From contig DASZOC010000013.1 of assembly GCA_035550975.1 (NCBI GenBank), positions 1 through 64,000 on the forward strand: a stretch of 64,000 bases of DNA, read 5' to 3'. The stretch's first letter is position 1; each line of letters opens with the position of its first letter. The notes beneath the pieces were generated by a model. That model searched no databases and was not told the DNA's origin. It saw nothing but the letters and a program-made list of their open reading frames with translations. Shown here in pieces: positions 24,577 to 33,516 of the stretch. This stretch comes from DASZOC01 sp035550975. GTDB lineage: Bacteria > Actinomycetota > CADDZG01 > WHSQ01. A program made the position numbers and the translations under genes.

Positions 24577-26553
24577 ATGAGTCCCTCCTTGATCCGCCGG
24601 ATCGATCCTGTTTACCGCTATGTAGCGGTTGTGTGCGCTGTCGGCCTGGCGGCTTTCGCGACGATTCTCGGACGGGGTCTCGCCGCAGGGATCTTTGGGT
24701 CTGTACGGTTCTGGGTCTTCGCACTGTGCGTCTTGGCGGCGGAGCTAGTCCCGATCCGCCTGCCGGGTCGTCGGGAGGCTGTGACGGTGACAGTTTCCGG
24801 TCCCTTCGTTTTGGCGCTCCTGCTGACGAAAGGATTGCTGGCTGCGGTGCTAGCGATTGCGTTCGCGAGCGCAGTCGATGATCTGCTTCGCCGCAAAGCG
24901 TTCTGGAAGATGCTCTTCAACATCTCTCAGTACACGCTGTCGCTCACGGCAGCAAATTTCGTACTGACCAGCCTCACCGACTTGCCTCGCGCGCAGGACA
25001 CTTTCGTAGCAGCTGAGGTTCTGGGAATCCTCGCTACCGTTATGACCTATTTCGCCGTGAACGTCGTGATCGTCGGCGCCGGGATCGCGATGGCTCGCCA
25101 GCTCTCCATCCTCAAATCGTTGAGGAGTGACTTCGCTCTCCAAGCAACCCACCAACCCGCTCTGTTGGCTTTGGCGCCAATCGTCGTGGCGTCCGCGGAT
25201 CACTCGATCTGGCTTACGCCGTTGCTACTCCTACCGATGGTCGTCGTTTATCACAGCATTACCGTCTCCGTTAAGCAGAAAGAGTTGGCTGAGAACCTCG
25301 GCTCCCTCTATGCGGCGACGCGCATGTCGCACAGCTCTTCGACACTGGAGGAGTTCCTTCACGACCTTCTTCGCCAGACGTCAGAGATGTTCCAGGCCGA
25401 GGCGGTATCCATAACGATGTTCTCGCCGGAAGAAGGCGGCAGCCACATGACGTCGACATACATGCCCGACGGCGAGTTCCGCTTCAACCAGCCCACGATG
25501 TTGGATCCCAAGGAAGGCGTATGGGCCAGAGTCACCGCAGAAGGGTCCGCCGTGCTCTTGAAAGCCCCGATAGAGAACGATCGGCTCCGAGAATACTTTG
25601 GCAGCCAGGGCATTAAGGATGCAATGGTTGCTGCGCTCCATACTGAAGGTGAGACATTGGGTTTCATTAGTGTGTCGAACCGCGCCGGCGATCAGACCTT
25701 CGACGAGGGCTCGCTGAGACTCCTGGAGATGTTGACGAACCATGCCAGCGTCTCGATCCAGAACGCATTCCTGGTTTCGAAGCTGGAGGAATCGCTAGTC
25801 CACCTACGTGAGATGAACCAGCTGAAGGACGACTTCGTAGCCTCCGTTTCACACGAGCTACGAACCCCACTTACCTCTATCCGCGGTTACGTGAGGACGC
25901 TCCTGAGACCGGACGCTGACTTCTCACCAGAGGATCAGAAATCGTTCCTCGAGACGGTCGACCGCCAGAGCACACGGCTACACCGTTTGATCGAAGACCT
26001 ACTAGCGGTCTCAAGGATCGAGTCCGCCTCGGACCCCACGGTGCTGGCAGCAGTTTCGCTTCCCTTCCTCCTGAACGACGTGATCGATGAAGTCCGCACC
26101 AGAGTGGACCCATCGTTGATCACCGTCAGGCTAGAGGAGGACATGCCAGCGGTCCAGACGGACGCTGGGAAGGTGCATCAGATCGTCTCGAACCTGATCG
26201 ACAACGCAGCTAAGTACGGAGGTCCCGACAACCCGATCCTGGTCGAAGCCCGGAGGGAAACAGAGGGTGTGATCATCGCGGTCACTGACAAAGGGCCGGG
26301 TGTACCCAGCGAGCTCCAGGACAAGATCTTCGAGCGCTTCTATCAGATCGACCAATCGGCAACGAGGAGCGTCGGCGGGGCTGGCCTCGGGCTGTACATC
26401 TGCCGCCGGATGGCGGAGGCGATCGGAGGCAGAGTTTGGCTCGAGCGGACCTCTCCGGACGGGTCGACGTTCAGCGTCTGGATCCCGCTCAAACCGCAGC
26501 CAGCAACGGCCCTACAAACTGTCGGACCTAGCGACGGTGGCTGGAAGCTCTAA
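24577..26553 (+). CDS. Membrane sensor histidine kinase with GAF domain
   Basis: 658 residues. The first about 235 are a membrane sensor with six to eight hydrophobic helices. A GAF domain follows (about 256-402), then HisKA with phospho-His426 in VSHELRTPL, N box NLIDNAAKYG, G1 TDKGPGVP, F box and G2 GGAGLGLYICRRM. No receiver domain and no response-regulator gene next to it. It starts 14 bases after peptide unit 2's hairpin, which makes it a candidate receptor or co-expressed partner of the peptide. The codon choice is slightly less GC-rich than its neighbours. The stop overlaps the uvrB stop by four bases. Confidence 0.93.
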   Translation: MSPSLIRRIDPVYRYVAVVCAVGLAAFATILGRGLAAGIFGSVRFWVFALCVLAAELVPIRLPGRREAVTVTVSGPFVLALLLTKGLLAAVLAIAFASAVDDLLRRKAFWKMLFNISQYTLSLTAANFVLTSLTDLPRAQDTFVAAEVLGILATVMTYFAVNVVIVGAGIAMARQLSILKSLRSDFALQATHQPALLALAPIVVASADHSIWLTPLLLLPMVVVYHSITVSVKQKELAENLGSLYAATRMSHSSSTLEEFLHDLLRQTSEMFQAEAVSITMFSPEEGGSHMTSTYMPDGEFRFNQPTMLDPKEGVWARVTAEGSAVLLKAPIENDRLREYFGSQGIKDAMVAALHTEGETLGFISVSNRAGDQTFDEGSLRLLEMLTNHASVSIQNAFLVSKLEESLVHLREMNQLKDDFVASVSHELRTPLTSIRGYVRTLLRPDADFSPEDQKSFLETVDRQSTRLHRLIEDLLAVSRIESASDPTVLAAVSLPFLLNDVIDEVRTRVDPSLITVRLEEDMPAVQTDAGKVHQIVSNLIDNAAKYGGPDNPILVEARRETEGVIIAVTDKGPGVPSELQDKIFERFYQIDQSATRSVGGAGLGLYICRRMAEAIGGRVWLERTSPDGSTFSVWIPLKPQPATALQTVGPSDGGWKL

Positions 26554-28550
26554 GAAACGTCCCGTAGCTCTCGCTTCAGGTCCGCTATCTCGTCGCGGAT
26601 CCTCGCGGCGTACTCGAAACGGAGGTCTTCGGCCGCTTGGTGCATCTCCTCTTCTAGCTGCAGCACGAGACGCTTGAGCTCGTCGGGGGTACCTCCGATC
26701 GGCTCGCGGCGACGGCTCTTGGACTTCGCCGGCACGTGGCCGTCGCGGTTGCGGCCGAAGCCCGCTATGAGGATGTCGTTGACCGCCTTGCGGATCGATT
26801 GTGGGTCGATACCGTGCTCCTCGTTGTAGCGGGACTGGATCATGCGACGACGCTGGGTCTCGTTGATGGCGAACCGCATGGAGTCGGTCACCTCGTCGGC
26901 GTACATCACGACCTGGCCCTCGACGTGCCGCGCGGCGCGGCCGATTGTCTGGATCAACGAGGTCTGCGACCGCAGGAAGCCTTCCTTGTCGGCATCGAGG
27001 ATCGCCACCATGGAGACCTCGGGAAGGTCGAGCCCCTCGCGCAGGAGGTTGATGCCGACGAGCACGTCGAAGTCGCCGAGGCGCAGGTCGCGGAGGATCT
27101 CCATGCGTTCGACCGTGTCGATGTCCGAGTGCAGGTAGCGCACGCGGATCCCGGACTCCAACAGGTAATCCGTCAGGTCCTCGGCCATCTTCTTCGTCAG
27201 GGTCGTGACGAGGACGCGTTGCTCCGCCTCCGTCCGTTTCCTGATCTCATCGAGCAGGTCGTCGATCTGCCCCTTCGTCGGCTTGACCACGACCTCGGGG
27301 TCGATCAGGCCCGTCGGACGGACGAGTTGCTCGATCGGCTGTCCCCCCTCTCTCAACTCGAAGGGGCCGGGGGTCGCGCTCATGAACACGACCTGGTTGA
27401 CGCGGTCGAGGAACTCGTCGAAGCGCAGCGGCCGGTTGTCCAGCGCACTCGGCAAGCGGAACCCATGCTCGACCAGCGTCCGCTTCCGGCTCATGTCGCC
27501 TTCGTACATCCCGCCGATCTGCGGCACGGTCACGTGGGACTCGTCGATGACGATGAGGAAGTCGTCCGGGAAGTAATCGAGGAGCGTATTCGGTCGCGAT
27601 CCGGGAGCGCGGCCTTCGATATGGCGTGAGTAGTTCTCGATGCCGGAGCAGAAGCCGACCTCGCGCATCATCTCGAGGTCGTAGTTCGTCCGCATCCTCA
27701 GACGCTGAGCCTCGAGCAGCTTGCGCTCGTTCTCGAGGACCGTCAGACGGTCTCGCAGCTCCGCCTCGATCTGGATGATCGCCCGCTCCATGCGCGCCTT
27801 CGATGCCACGTAGTGCGACGCGGGATAGATCGTGACATGGTCGAGCTCGCGGACGATCTCGCCCGTCAGAGGGTCGAGCTGGATGATGCGGTCGACCTCG
27901 TCGCCGAACAGCTCGATCCGCACGGCGATCTCCTCGTACGCGGGGAAGATCTCGATCGTGTCTCCGCGGACGCGGAACTTCCCGCGGATGAAGTTGACGT
28001 CGTTGCGCTCATATTGGATGTCGACGAGACGTTGCGTGATGAAGTCGCGATCGGCCGTTCCGCCGCGGGCGACGCTGACGACCTGCTGCAGGTACTCCTC
28101 GGGAGACCCGAGGCCGAATATGCACGACACGCTGGCGACGATCAGCACGTCGTTGCGCTGCAGCAGAGCACTGGTCGCCGAATGTCTCAACCGCTCGATC
28201 TCGTCGTTGATCGAGGAGTCTTTCTCTATGTAGGTGTCGGACGACGGGACATACGCCTCGGGCTGGTAGTAGTCGTAGTACGAGACGAAGTACTCGACCG
28301 CGTTGTGGGGGAAGAACTGCTTGAACTCGTTACACAGCTGCGCGGCCAGCGACTTATTCGGAGCGATGACGAGCGTCGGTTTCTGGATCTGCTCGAGCGC
28401 CCACGCCATCGTGGCGGTCTTGCCGGTGCCGGTGGCTCCGAGCAACGTCGAGTAGCGCTCGCCGCTGGTGACCCTCTCCGCGAGCGCGCGGATAGCCGCC
28501 GGTTGGTCGCCGGCAGGTGAGAAGTCCGACTCGACCTTGAACGGTGGCAT
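26550..28550 (-). CDS. uvrB: UvrABC excinuclease subunit B
   Basis: 666 residues with the full UvrB order: FSPAGDQPAAI at the N-terminus, Walker A GATGTGKT, the beta-hairpin region with FVSYYDYYQPEAY, DEAD-like VIDESHVT, helicase motif VI QTIGRAARH, and the C-terminal UVR domain (about 625-660) that binds UvrC. It takes the lesion from UvrA and nicks with UvrC. Convergent with the histidine kinase. Confidence 0.98.
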   Translation of the reverse strand: MPPFKVESDFSPAGDQPAAIRALAERVTSGERYSTLLGATGTGKTATMAWALEQIQKPTLVIAPNKSLAAQLCNEFKQFFPHNAVEYFVSYYDYYQPEAYVPSSDTYIEKDSSINDEIERLRHSATSALLQRNDVLIVASVSCIFGLGSPEEYLQQVVSVARGGTADRDFITQRLVDIQYERNDVNFIRGKFRVRGDTIEIFPAYEEIAVRIELFGDEVDRIIQLDPLTGEIVRELDHVTIYPASHYVASKARMERAIIQIEAELRDRLTVLENERKLLEAQRLRMRTNYDLEMMREVGFCSGIENYSRHIEGRAPGSRPNTLLDYFPDDFLIVIDESHVTVPQIGGMYEGDMSRKRTLVEHGFRLPSALDNRPLRFDEFLDRVNQVVFMSATPGPFELREGGQPIEQLVRPTGLIDPEVVVKPTKGQIDDLLDEIRKRTEAEQRVLVTTLTKKMAEDLTDYLLESGIRVRYLHSDIDTVERMEILRDLRLGDFDVLVGINLLREGLDLPEVSMVAILDADKEGFLRSQTSLIQTIGRAARHVEGQVVMYADEVTDSMRFAINETQRRRMIQSRYNEEHGIDPQSIRKAVNDILIAGFGRNRDGHVPAKSKSRRREPIGGTPDELKRLVLQLEEEMHQAAEDLRFEYAARIRDEIADLKRELRDVS

Positions 28551-28588
28551 CCACCTCAGTCTAAGGATGAGGGTGTCGCGCTTATTCC

Positions 28589-30334
28589 TTAGCCGTCGCC
28601 GTCCGTGACCGGCACCGTGAAGTGGAACGTGGAGCCCTGACTCGGCTGCGACTCAACCCAAAGATTGCCGTTGTGAGCATCGATGATCGTCTTGGAGATG
28701 AACAGCCCGAGGCCGGTCCCCTTCTTTGTCCACGCTGGCTTTGCCAACATCGCGAACTTCGAGAAGATCCGCTCCGTGTCGCCCGGCGCGATCCCGATGC
28801 CTTCGTCGGTGACCGAGACGCGCACCATCGACGGATCCTCCGGGTCGCGGCCCCCGCGCAACGTGATCGTCGTTCCCTCGGGCGAGTAGCGCACGGCATT
28901 CGTCAGGAGGTTGATGACGACCTGACGGATCCGCTCATGATCGCCCAGAACGTTTGGCATGTCCGGGTCGAGCTCGACCTCCAGCTCGTGCGTCGCCGCG
29001 ATCGATGCGTGGATCGTAACGATGCTTTCGATGAGCTCCCTCAACGACATGGGCTCGAACTCGTAGCGCAGGTTGCCGCTCTCCATCCGCGATATGTCGA
29101 GCAGGTCGGAAACGAGGTGTGCGAGGCGCTCGGTCTCGCGCCTGACTATCCCGAGGAACTGCGTCCGTTTCTCATCCTCGAGGTTCGCCCAGTGCTCCTC
29201 GAGCGTCTGGCCGAACCCCACGATGGTCGTCATCGGCCCTTTGAGCTCGTGGGCAAGCATCGAGACGAAGTCGCTCTTCGCGCGGTCCGTCTCGCGCAAC
29301 CTCTGCATCAACGCGCGTTCCCGCGCGCGCGTCCGGTTCAGGTCGATGACCGCCGCCATCCTGGCTCCCAGCAGCGACGTGAACCGGAGGTCTTCGTCGT
29401 CGAAGTAGCCCTTCTGTGAGTTGATCGCCTCGAGCACGCCCAGCGGCTGGTGTCCGCTGGTCAGTGGGACGACGAGGAGGTTGTCTATCCTGAGCAGGCT
29501 CCTCAATCGCGGCCCCACCCAAGCATCGTGCTTGGCATCGTTCGAGACCAACGGCGTGCACGTCCTGAAGACGGTGCTCGCGAGAGACGGCTCGTCCAAC
29601 GGGATCTGGAGGTTGCCGACCTTTCCCTCGTCGATCCCGAGCGCAGGCTTCTGGACGCGTAGCAAGTCCGAGTCTTCGTCGTGCAACAGCACCATCATCC
29701 GCTCGCACTCCAGCAGATCCGTCACCACGCGCACGGCTTCGCCGATCACGTGCTCGAGCGACTCGTCCGACGTCAACAGACGCGAGAGCCTCTGGAGCCC
29801 ATCGAGCTCTCGTGCCTGGCGATCTAGATCACGGCACATGTGGGCCCCCCGGACCATCGCGGCAGCCTTGTCGGCGAGAACCGAGAGCACCGTCAGGTCC
29901 TCATCGGTGAACCCGCTCCGCTTGGAATTGACGGCGACCGCGACACCCATGCGCGTTTCGCCCGACACGAGTGGAGCCCCGACGAGGTTGCGGGAGTCGT
30001 AGAGCTCCCCCAGCGCGGGGCTCCCGTCGGGATCACCCAAGACGTCATCGACGACCTCGCCGCGGGCGGAGTTGAAGATCCTCCTGACGATCCCCGGCCC
30101 ACTGAGCGAGAGGCGATCTTCCTCCTCGCCCTGCCCCCCGAACGCGCGCATGTCATCGGTGTCCTCGTCGTACAGGAACAGCAGCGCTCGCTCGCAGGGG
30201 ACAACGTCGTGGATGCACCTGAGGATCTCGCGGATGGCGCCTTCGAGGCCCTCCTCGTACATGCTCATAGAGGCGATCCGATGCATCGCCTGGAGCTGGG
30301 TATCGCGGCTCCTGCCGTCGACCGTCATGCTCAT
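28589..30334 (-). CDS. Soluble dual-GAF histidine kinase
   Basis: 581 residues without membrane segments. Two GAF domains (about 25-165 and 185-335) precede HisKA with phospho-His362 (LAHELKGPM), N box NLLTNAVRYS, G1 VTDEGIGI and G2 GTGLGLFISK. The architecture is that of cytosolic kinases sensing small ligands, redox or NO, but I see no haem or Fe-S ligand motif that decides. The ATG overlaps the stop of the upstream HAD gene (ATGA), so the two are in one unit with coaE and perhaps rpsA. Confidence 0.93.
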   Translation of the reverse strand: MSMTVDGRSRDTQLQAMHRIASMSMYEEGLEGAIREILRCIHDVVPCERALLFLYDEDTDDMRAFGGQGEEEDRLSLSGPGIVRRIFNSARGEVVDDVLGDPDGSPALGELYDSRNLVGAPLVSGETRMGVAVAVNSKRSGFTDEDLTVLSVLADKAAAMVRGAHMCRDLDRQARELDGLQRLSRLLTSDESLEHVIGEAVRVVTDLLECERMMVLLHDEDSDLLRVQKPALGIDEGKVGNLQIPLDEPSLASTVFRTCTPLVSNDAKHDAWVGPRLRSLLRIDNLLVVPLTSGHQPLGVLEAINSQKGYFDDEDLRFTSLLGARMAAVIDLNRTRARERALMQRLRETDRAKSDFVSMLAHELKGPMTTIVGFGQTLEEHWANLEDEKRTQFLGIVRRETERLAHLVSDLLDISRMESGNLRYEFEPMSLRELIESIVTIHASIAATHELEVELDPDMPNVLGDHERIRQVVINLLTNAVRYSPEGTTITLRGGRDPEDPSMVRVSVTDEGIGIAPGDTERIFSKFAMLAKPAWTKKGTGLGLFISKTIIDAHNGNLWVESQPSQGSTFHFTVPVTDGDG

Positions 30335-31038
30335 ACGCTGTCCACCACCGCGACGAGCTCGTCGAGCTTCGTGATCCTTCGCACTCCGTCGTCGGAGTAG
30401 CGACCGATCCGGTCGAGAAGGACCGGCGTCATCCCGACTTTGCTAGCGGGTTCGATGTCCATCACCGGTGAGTCTCCTACATGTACCGCGCGGCTCCCGT
30501 CGACGCGGGCTCGCTCCAGGGCAAGCTCGTAGAGGGCGGGGTCGGGCTTCTCCACGCCCTCTACACCAGAGATCACCGCGGTATCGAAGACGTGACCAAC
30601 CTCCATCTCCACCAACATCTTCTCGAGCCAGCTGTCGAAGTTCGAGATCAACCCCAGCCGGTAACCGGCACCAGCGAGCGCATCGAACGTAGGCCGCACG
30701 TCGTCATACAAGCGATACGAGGTCGGGTCGGAGAATTTCTCGTAGAGGGCCTGGGCCATGGCGGGATCGTCGATGTTCAACTCCGCGAGGAAGCGCGTGT
30801 AGGTGAACGTCCAGAACGCGCGCGACGCTTCGGGCGAAAGGGTGGGTCCGTGATCCAGCCCTGCCTCGTCCAGCAACTCCACGAGGTGCGGCGCTACACG
30901 CTCCTGGACCTCACGCACGCGGTCCGCGTCCATGTCGATCCCACGCGCAACACACGTCGCCGCAAACAGCTCGGGGAACGACGGATACGGGTCCAGGATC
31001 GTTCCTCCCGCGTCGAAGAACACCACCTCGATCGTCAT
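30331..31038 (-). CDS. HAD-superfamily hydrolase
   Basis: 235 residues. HAD motifs: VVFFDAGGTILD (nucleophile Asp9), LISNFD (motif II), VEKPDPALYE (Lys, motif III) and VGDSPVMDI (motif IV, acidic pair). A helical cap sits between motifs I and II, so subfamily I; the D-x-G-G-T form and length resemble the HDHD3/REG-2-like group. Probably a small-molecule phosphatase. Overlaps coaE upstream (ATGA) and the GAF kinase downstream. Confidence 0.9.
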   Translation of the reverse strand: MTIEVVFFDAGGTILDPYPSFPELFAATCVARGIDMDADRVREVQERVAPHLVELLDEAGLDHGPTLSPEASRAFWTFTYTRFLAELNIDDPAMAQALYEKFSDPTSYRLYDDVRPTFDALAGAGYRLGLISNFDSWLEKMLVEMEVGHVFDTAVISGVEGVEKPDPALYELALERARVDGSRAVHVGDSPVMDIEPASKVGMTPVLLDRIGRYSDDGVRRITKLDELVAVVDSV

Positions 31039-31637
31039 CGGTCACTCTGCTGCAGCTGCGCCCACACCGCGTCCGCCTTCGCCTCGAGGTCGTCGAGCGA
31101 GCCGTCGTTCGTCACCACGATGTCGGCCCGCGCGGCGAGGTCCTCGTCCCGAGCCTGCGTTGCCATCCGCGCAGCGACGGCGTCGGAGGTCATCTTGCGA
31201 TCACGCATGAGCCTTTCACGCCGTCTAGCGCGGCTGGATGTCACCACGATGATCGTATCCATCGAGTCCGCCAGCCCCATCTCGAGGATCAGTGCCGCAT
31301 CGAGTATGACGACCGAATCTGTGCCGCGCAGCGTGTCGAGGGTGTCGGCGATGCTCCTCAGGATCACGGGATGGACGATCGCGTTCAACGCCGCCAACTT
31401 GTCGGGATCGGCGAAGACGAGCGCGGCCACGCGCTTGCGATCGATATCCATCGAGCCGGCGGCCAAGACCTCGTCACCGAACTGGTCCACGACCGAGTGC
31501 CACGCCGGCTCGCCGGGAGCCAAGGCTGCGTGACCCAACGCGTCTGCATCGATGACGATCGCGCCGCGGGCCGCGAGCATCCGCGCGAAGGTCGACTTGC
31601 CGGAACCGATGCCCCCGGTCAGACCGACGACGTGCAT
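31035..31637 (-). CDS. coaE: Dephospho-CoA kinase
   Basis: 200 residues, normal for CoaE, which makes the last step of coenzyme A synthesis (3'-phosphorylation of dephospho-CoA). The P-loop is GLTGGIGSGKS at residues 5-15; IDADALGH and the HPVILRSI segment are family landmarks, as is ARMATQ near the C-terminus. It follows rpsA by 12 bases, a common actinobacterial arrangement, and overlaps the HAD gene. Confidence 0.96.
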   Translation of the reverse strand: MHVVGLTGGIGSGKSTFARMLAARGAIVIDADALGHAALAPGEPAWHSVVDQFGDEVLAAGSMDIDRKRVAALVFADPDKLAALNAIVHPVILRSIADTLDTLRGTDSVVILDAALILEMGLADSMDTIIVVTSSRARRRERLMRDRKMTSDAVAARMATQARDEDLAARADIVVTNDGSLDDLEAKADAVWAQLQQSDR

Positions 31638-31649
31638 GCCAGGAAGCGG

Positions 31650-33419
31650 CTAGTTCTGACCGCGTTCGCGCTTGAGGTCCTTGACGATCGACTCGATCGA
31701 TTCCTCACCCGTCGCGTCTCCCGGCTCGAGGTCCTCGGGTCCTGCCGCTTCGGCGCTCTCGGCAACGGCGATCTCGTCGGCATCCAGGGCGGCGATCGAT
31801 TCACCGGGCGCGGCACCTTCTTCCGGCTCTTCCTCGTTCAGACGCTTGTCGAGCTCGCGCTCTTGCGGCTCGTCGGGAAGGATCCCTGCTTGGGCCTCGG
31901 GGGGTGTCGTCGAAGATGTCGTCGCGATCAGCTCGGCCTGCTCTTCTTCCTCTGCGGGGGCGGCCGCGACCGCCTCCTCGACGTTCGGAGCGGCCTCCGG
32001 CGCGGTCGGGTCCGAGACAAGCTCGGGCGCGCCCTCTATGGACGACGCCAGCTCGCGTTCCGGCTCGGGGCGGCGGATCGTGTCCTCCGTCGAGACTCCC
32101 GCGTGCTCCGACGCCGCCTCGGCTTCCAGCTCCATCTCCGCAGCCTTCGGCTCCACCGCGTCGTCGGCCCCGAGGTTCGCCCCCGACCCTCCGCCTTCTG
32201 CCTCCGGGATCGCGCTCGCCGCTTCCGGCATCGTCTGTTTGCGCGACAGCGAGATGCGGCGGCGATCGAGATCGATGTCGATGATCTTGACCTCGACGCG
32301 ATCGTGCACGCTGACTTCGTCCTCGGGTCTCTCTACATGGTGCGCCGCGATCTCCGAGATGTGCACGAGGCCCTCGATCGCGTCGTCGACCTCCACGAAG
32401 GCGCCGAATGGAACGAGCTTCGTCACTCGGCCTTCGATGATGTCGCCGACGTTGTGCTCGCGCGCGAACTGACGCCACGGGTCTTCCTGCGTCGCCTTGA
32501 GCGACAACGAAACGCGCTCTCGCTCGAGGTCGACGTCGAGGACCTCGACCTTGACCTCCTGACCGACCTCTACTACCTCACTCGGATGATCGACGTGCTT
32601 CCACGAGAGCTCCGACACGTGGACGAGCCCGTCGACCCCGCCGAGGTCGACGAAGGCACCGAAGTTCACGATCGAAGAGATCACGCCCTCGCGCACCTCG
32701 CCCTTCGTCAGCGAGTTCAGGAAGTCGTGGCGTTGCTCGGCCTGCGACTCCTCGAGGAACTTGCGGCGGGAAAGCACGACGTTGTTGCGGTTCTTGTCGA
32801 GCTCGATGATGCGGCACTCGAGCTGCTTGCCCACGTACGGCTGCAGGTCGCGCACCCGGCGCATCTCGACGAGCGACGCGGGCAGGAACCCGCGGAGACC
32901 GATGTCGAGGATCAACCCGCCCTTGACGACCTCGATCACGGGCCCGGTCACCGTGCCGTCCTCGTTCTTGATCGCTTCGATCTTGCCCCACGCCTTCTCG
33001 TACTGGGCGCGCTTCTTGGACAGGATCAGGCGACCTTCCTTGTCCTCCTTCTGGAGAACGAGGGCCTCGAGCTCGTCGCCGAGCGAGACGATCTGAGAAG
33101 GGTCGACATCGTTGCGGATCGACAGCTCGCGTGATGGGATGACGCCCTCGGACTTGTAACCGATGTCGAGCAGGACCTCGTCCTTCTCGATCTTCACGAT
33201 CGTCCCGCTGACCAGATCGCCCTCTTCGAACGGTTTGATCGTGGCGTCGATGGCGGCCATGAGCTCTTCCATCGACTCGCCGACGTCGTTCTCGACGATC
33301 GTCCCGCCGGCATAGCTGGTGCCGGAGGTCGAGGGAGCGGTGCGGGTGATGGTGCCGCCCTGCCCGTCGGGGAGGGTCTCTTCCGAGGCTTGAGCAGCCT
33401 CGTCCTGCGGTGGAGTCAT
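31650..33419 (-). CDS. rpsA: 30S ribosomal protein S1
   Basis: 589 residues. Four S1 (OB-fold) repeats are visible at about 55-122, 140-205, 222-292 and 310-380, the four-repeat form of high-GC Gram-positives rather than the six of E. coli. Repeats three and four carry NFGAFVDLGG and PFGAFVEVDD. The last about 190 residues are a very acidic, Ala/Glu/Pro-rich tail with no S1 fold, longer than usual. S1 helps load mRNA on the 30S subunit. Confidence 0.96.
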   Translation of the reverse strand: MTPPQDEAAQASEETLPDGQGGTITRTAPSTSGTSYAGGTIVENDVGESMEELMAAIDATIKPFEEGDLVSGTIVKIEKDEVLLDIGYKSEGVIPSRELSIRNDVDPSQIVSLGDELEALVLQKEDKEGRLILSKKRAQYEKAWGKIEAIKNEDGTVTGPVIEVVKGGLILDIGLRGFLPASLVEMRRVRDLQPYVGKQLECRIIELDKNRNNVVLSRRKFLEESQAEQRHDFLNSLTKGEVREGVISSIVNFGAFVDLGGVDGLVHVSELSWKHVDHPSEVVEVGQEVKVEVLDVDLERERVSLSLKATQEDPWRQFAREHNVGDIIEGRVTKLVPFGAFVEVDDAIEGLVHISEIAAHHVERPEDEVSVHDRVEVKIIDIDLDRRRISLSRKQTMPEAASAIPEAEGGGSGANLGADDAVEPKAAEMELEAEAASEHAGVSTEDTIRRPEPERELASSIEGAPELVSDPTAPEAAPNVEEAVAAAPAEEEEQAELIATTSSTTPPEAQAGILPDEPQERELDKRLNEEEPEEGAAPGESIAALDADEIAVAESAEAAGPEDLEPGDATGEESIESIVKDLKRERGQN

Positions 33420-33451
33420 ATAGGTGGATTCCCTTTCCGTTACAAGATTTC

Positions 33452-33480
33452 GCCCCCGAAAAGGGGGCCGAGGCAGTATA
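33452..33480 (-). promoter_or_regulatory. rpsA -10 box and 5' leader hairpin
   Basis: On the minus strand TATACT (33480-33475) is a near-perfect -10. Starting about seven bases later the transcript would open with GCCCCC-TTTTC-GGGGGC, a 6-bp hairpin. No good -35 is visible at 16-18 bases. The leader is about 50 bases; S1 genes elsewhere are autoregulated through such leaders, but that is only a suggestion here. Confidence 0.5.
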
Positions 33481-33516
33481 CGAGCGCGGTAGTAGCCCCG
33501 CCACCGGCAGCGTGGG

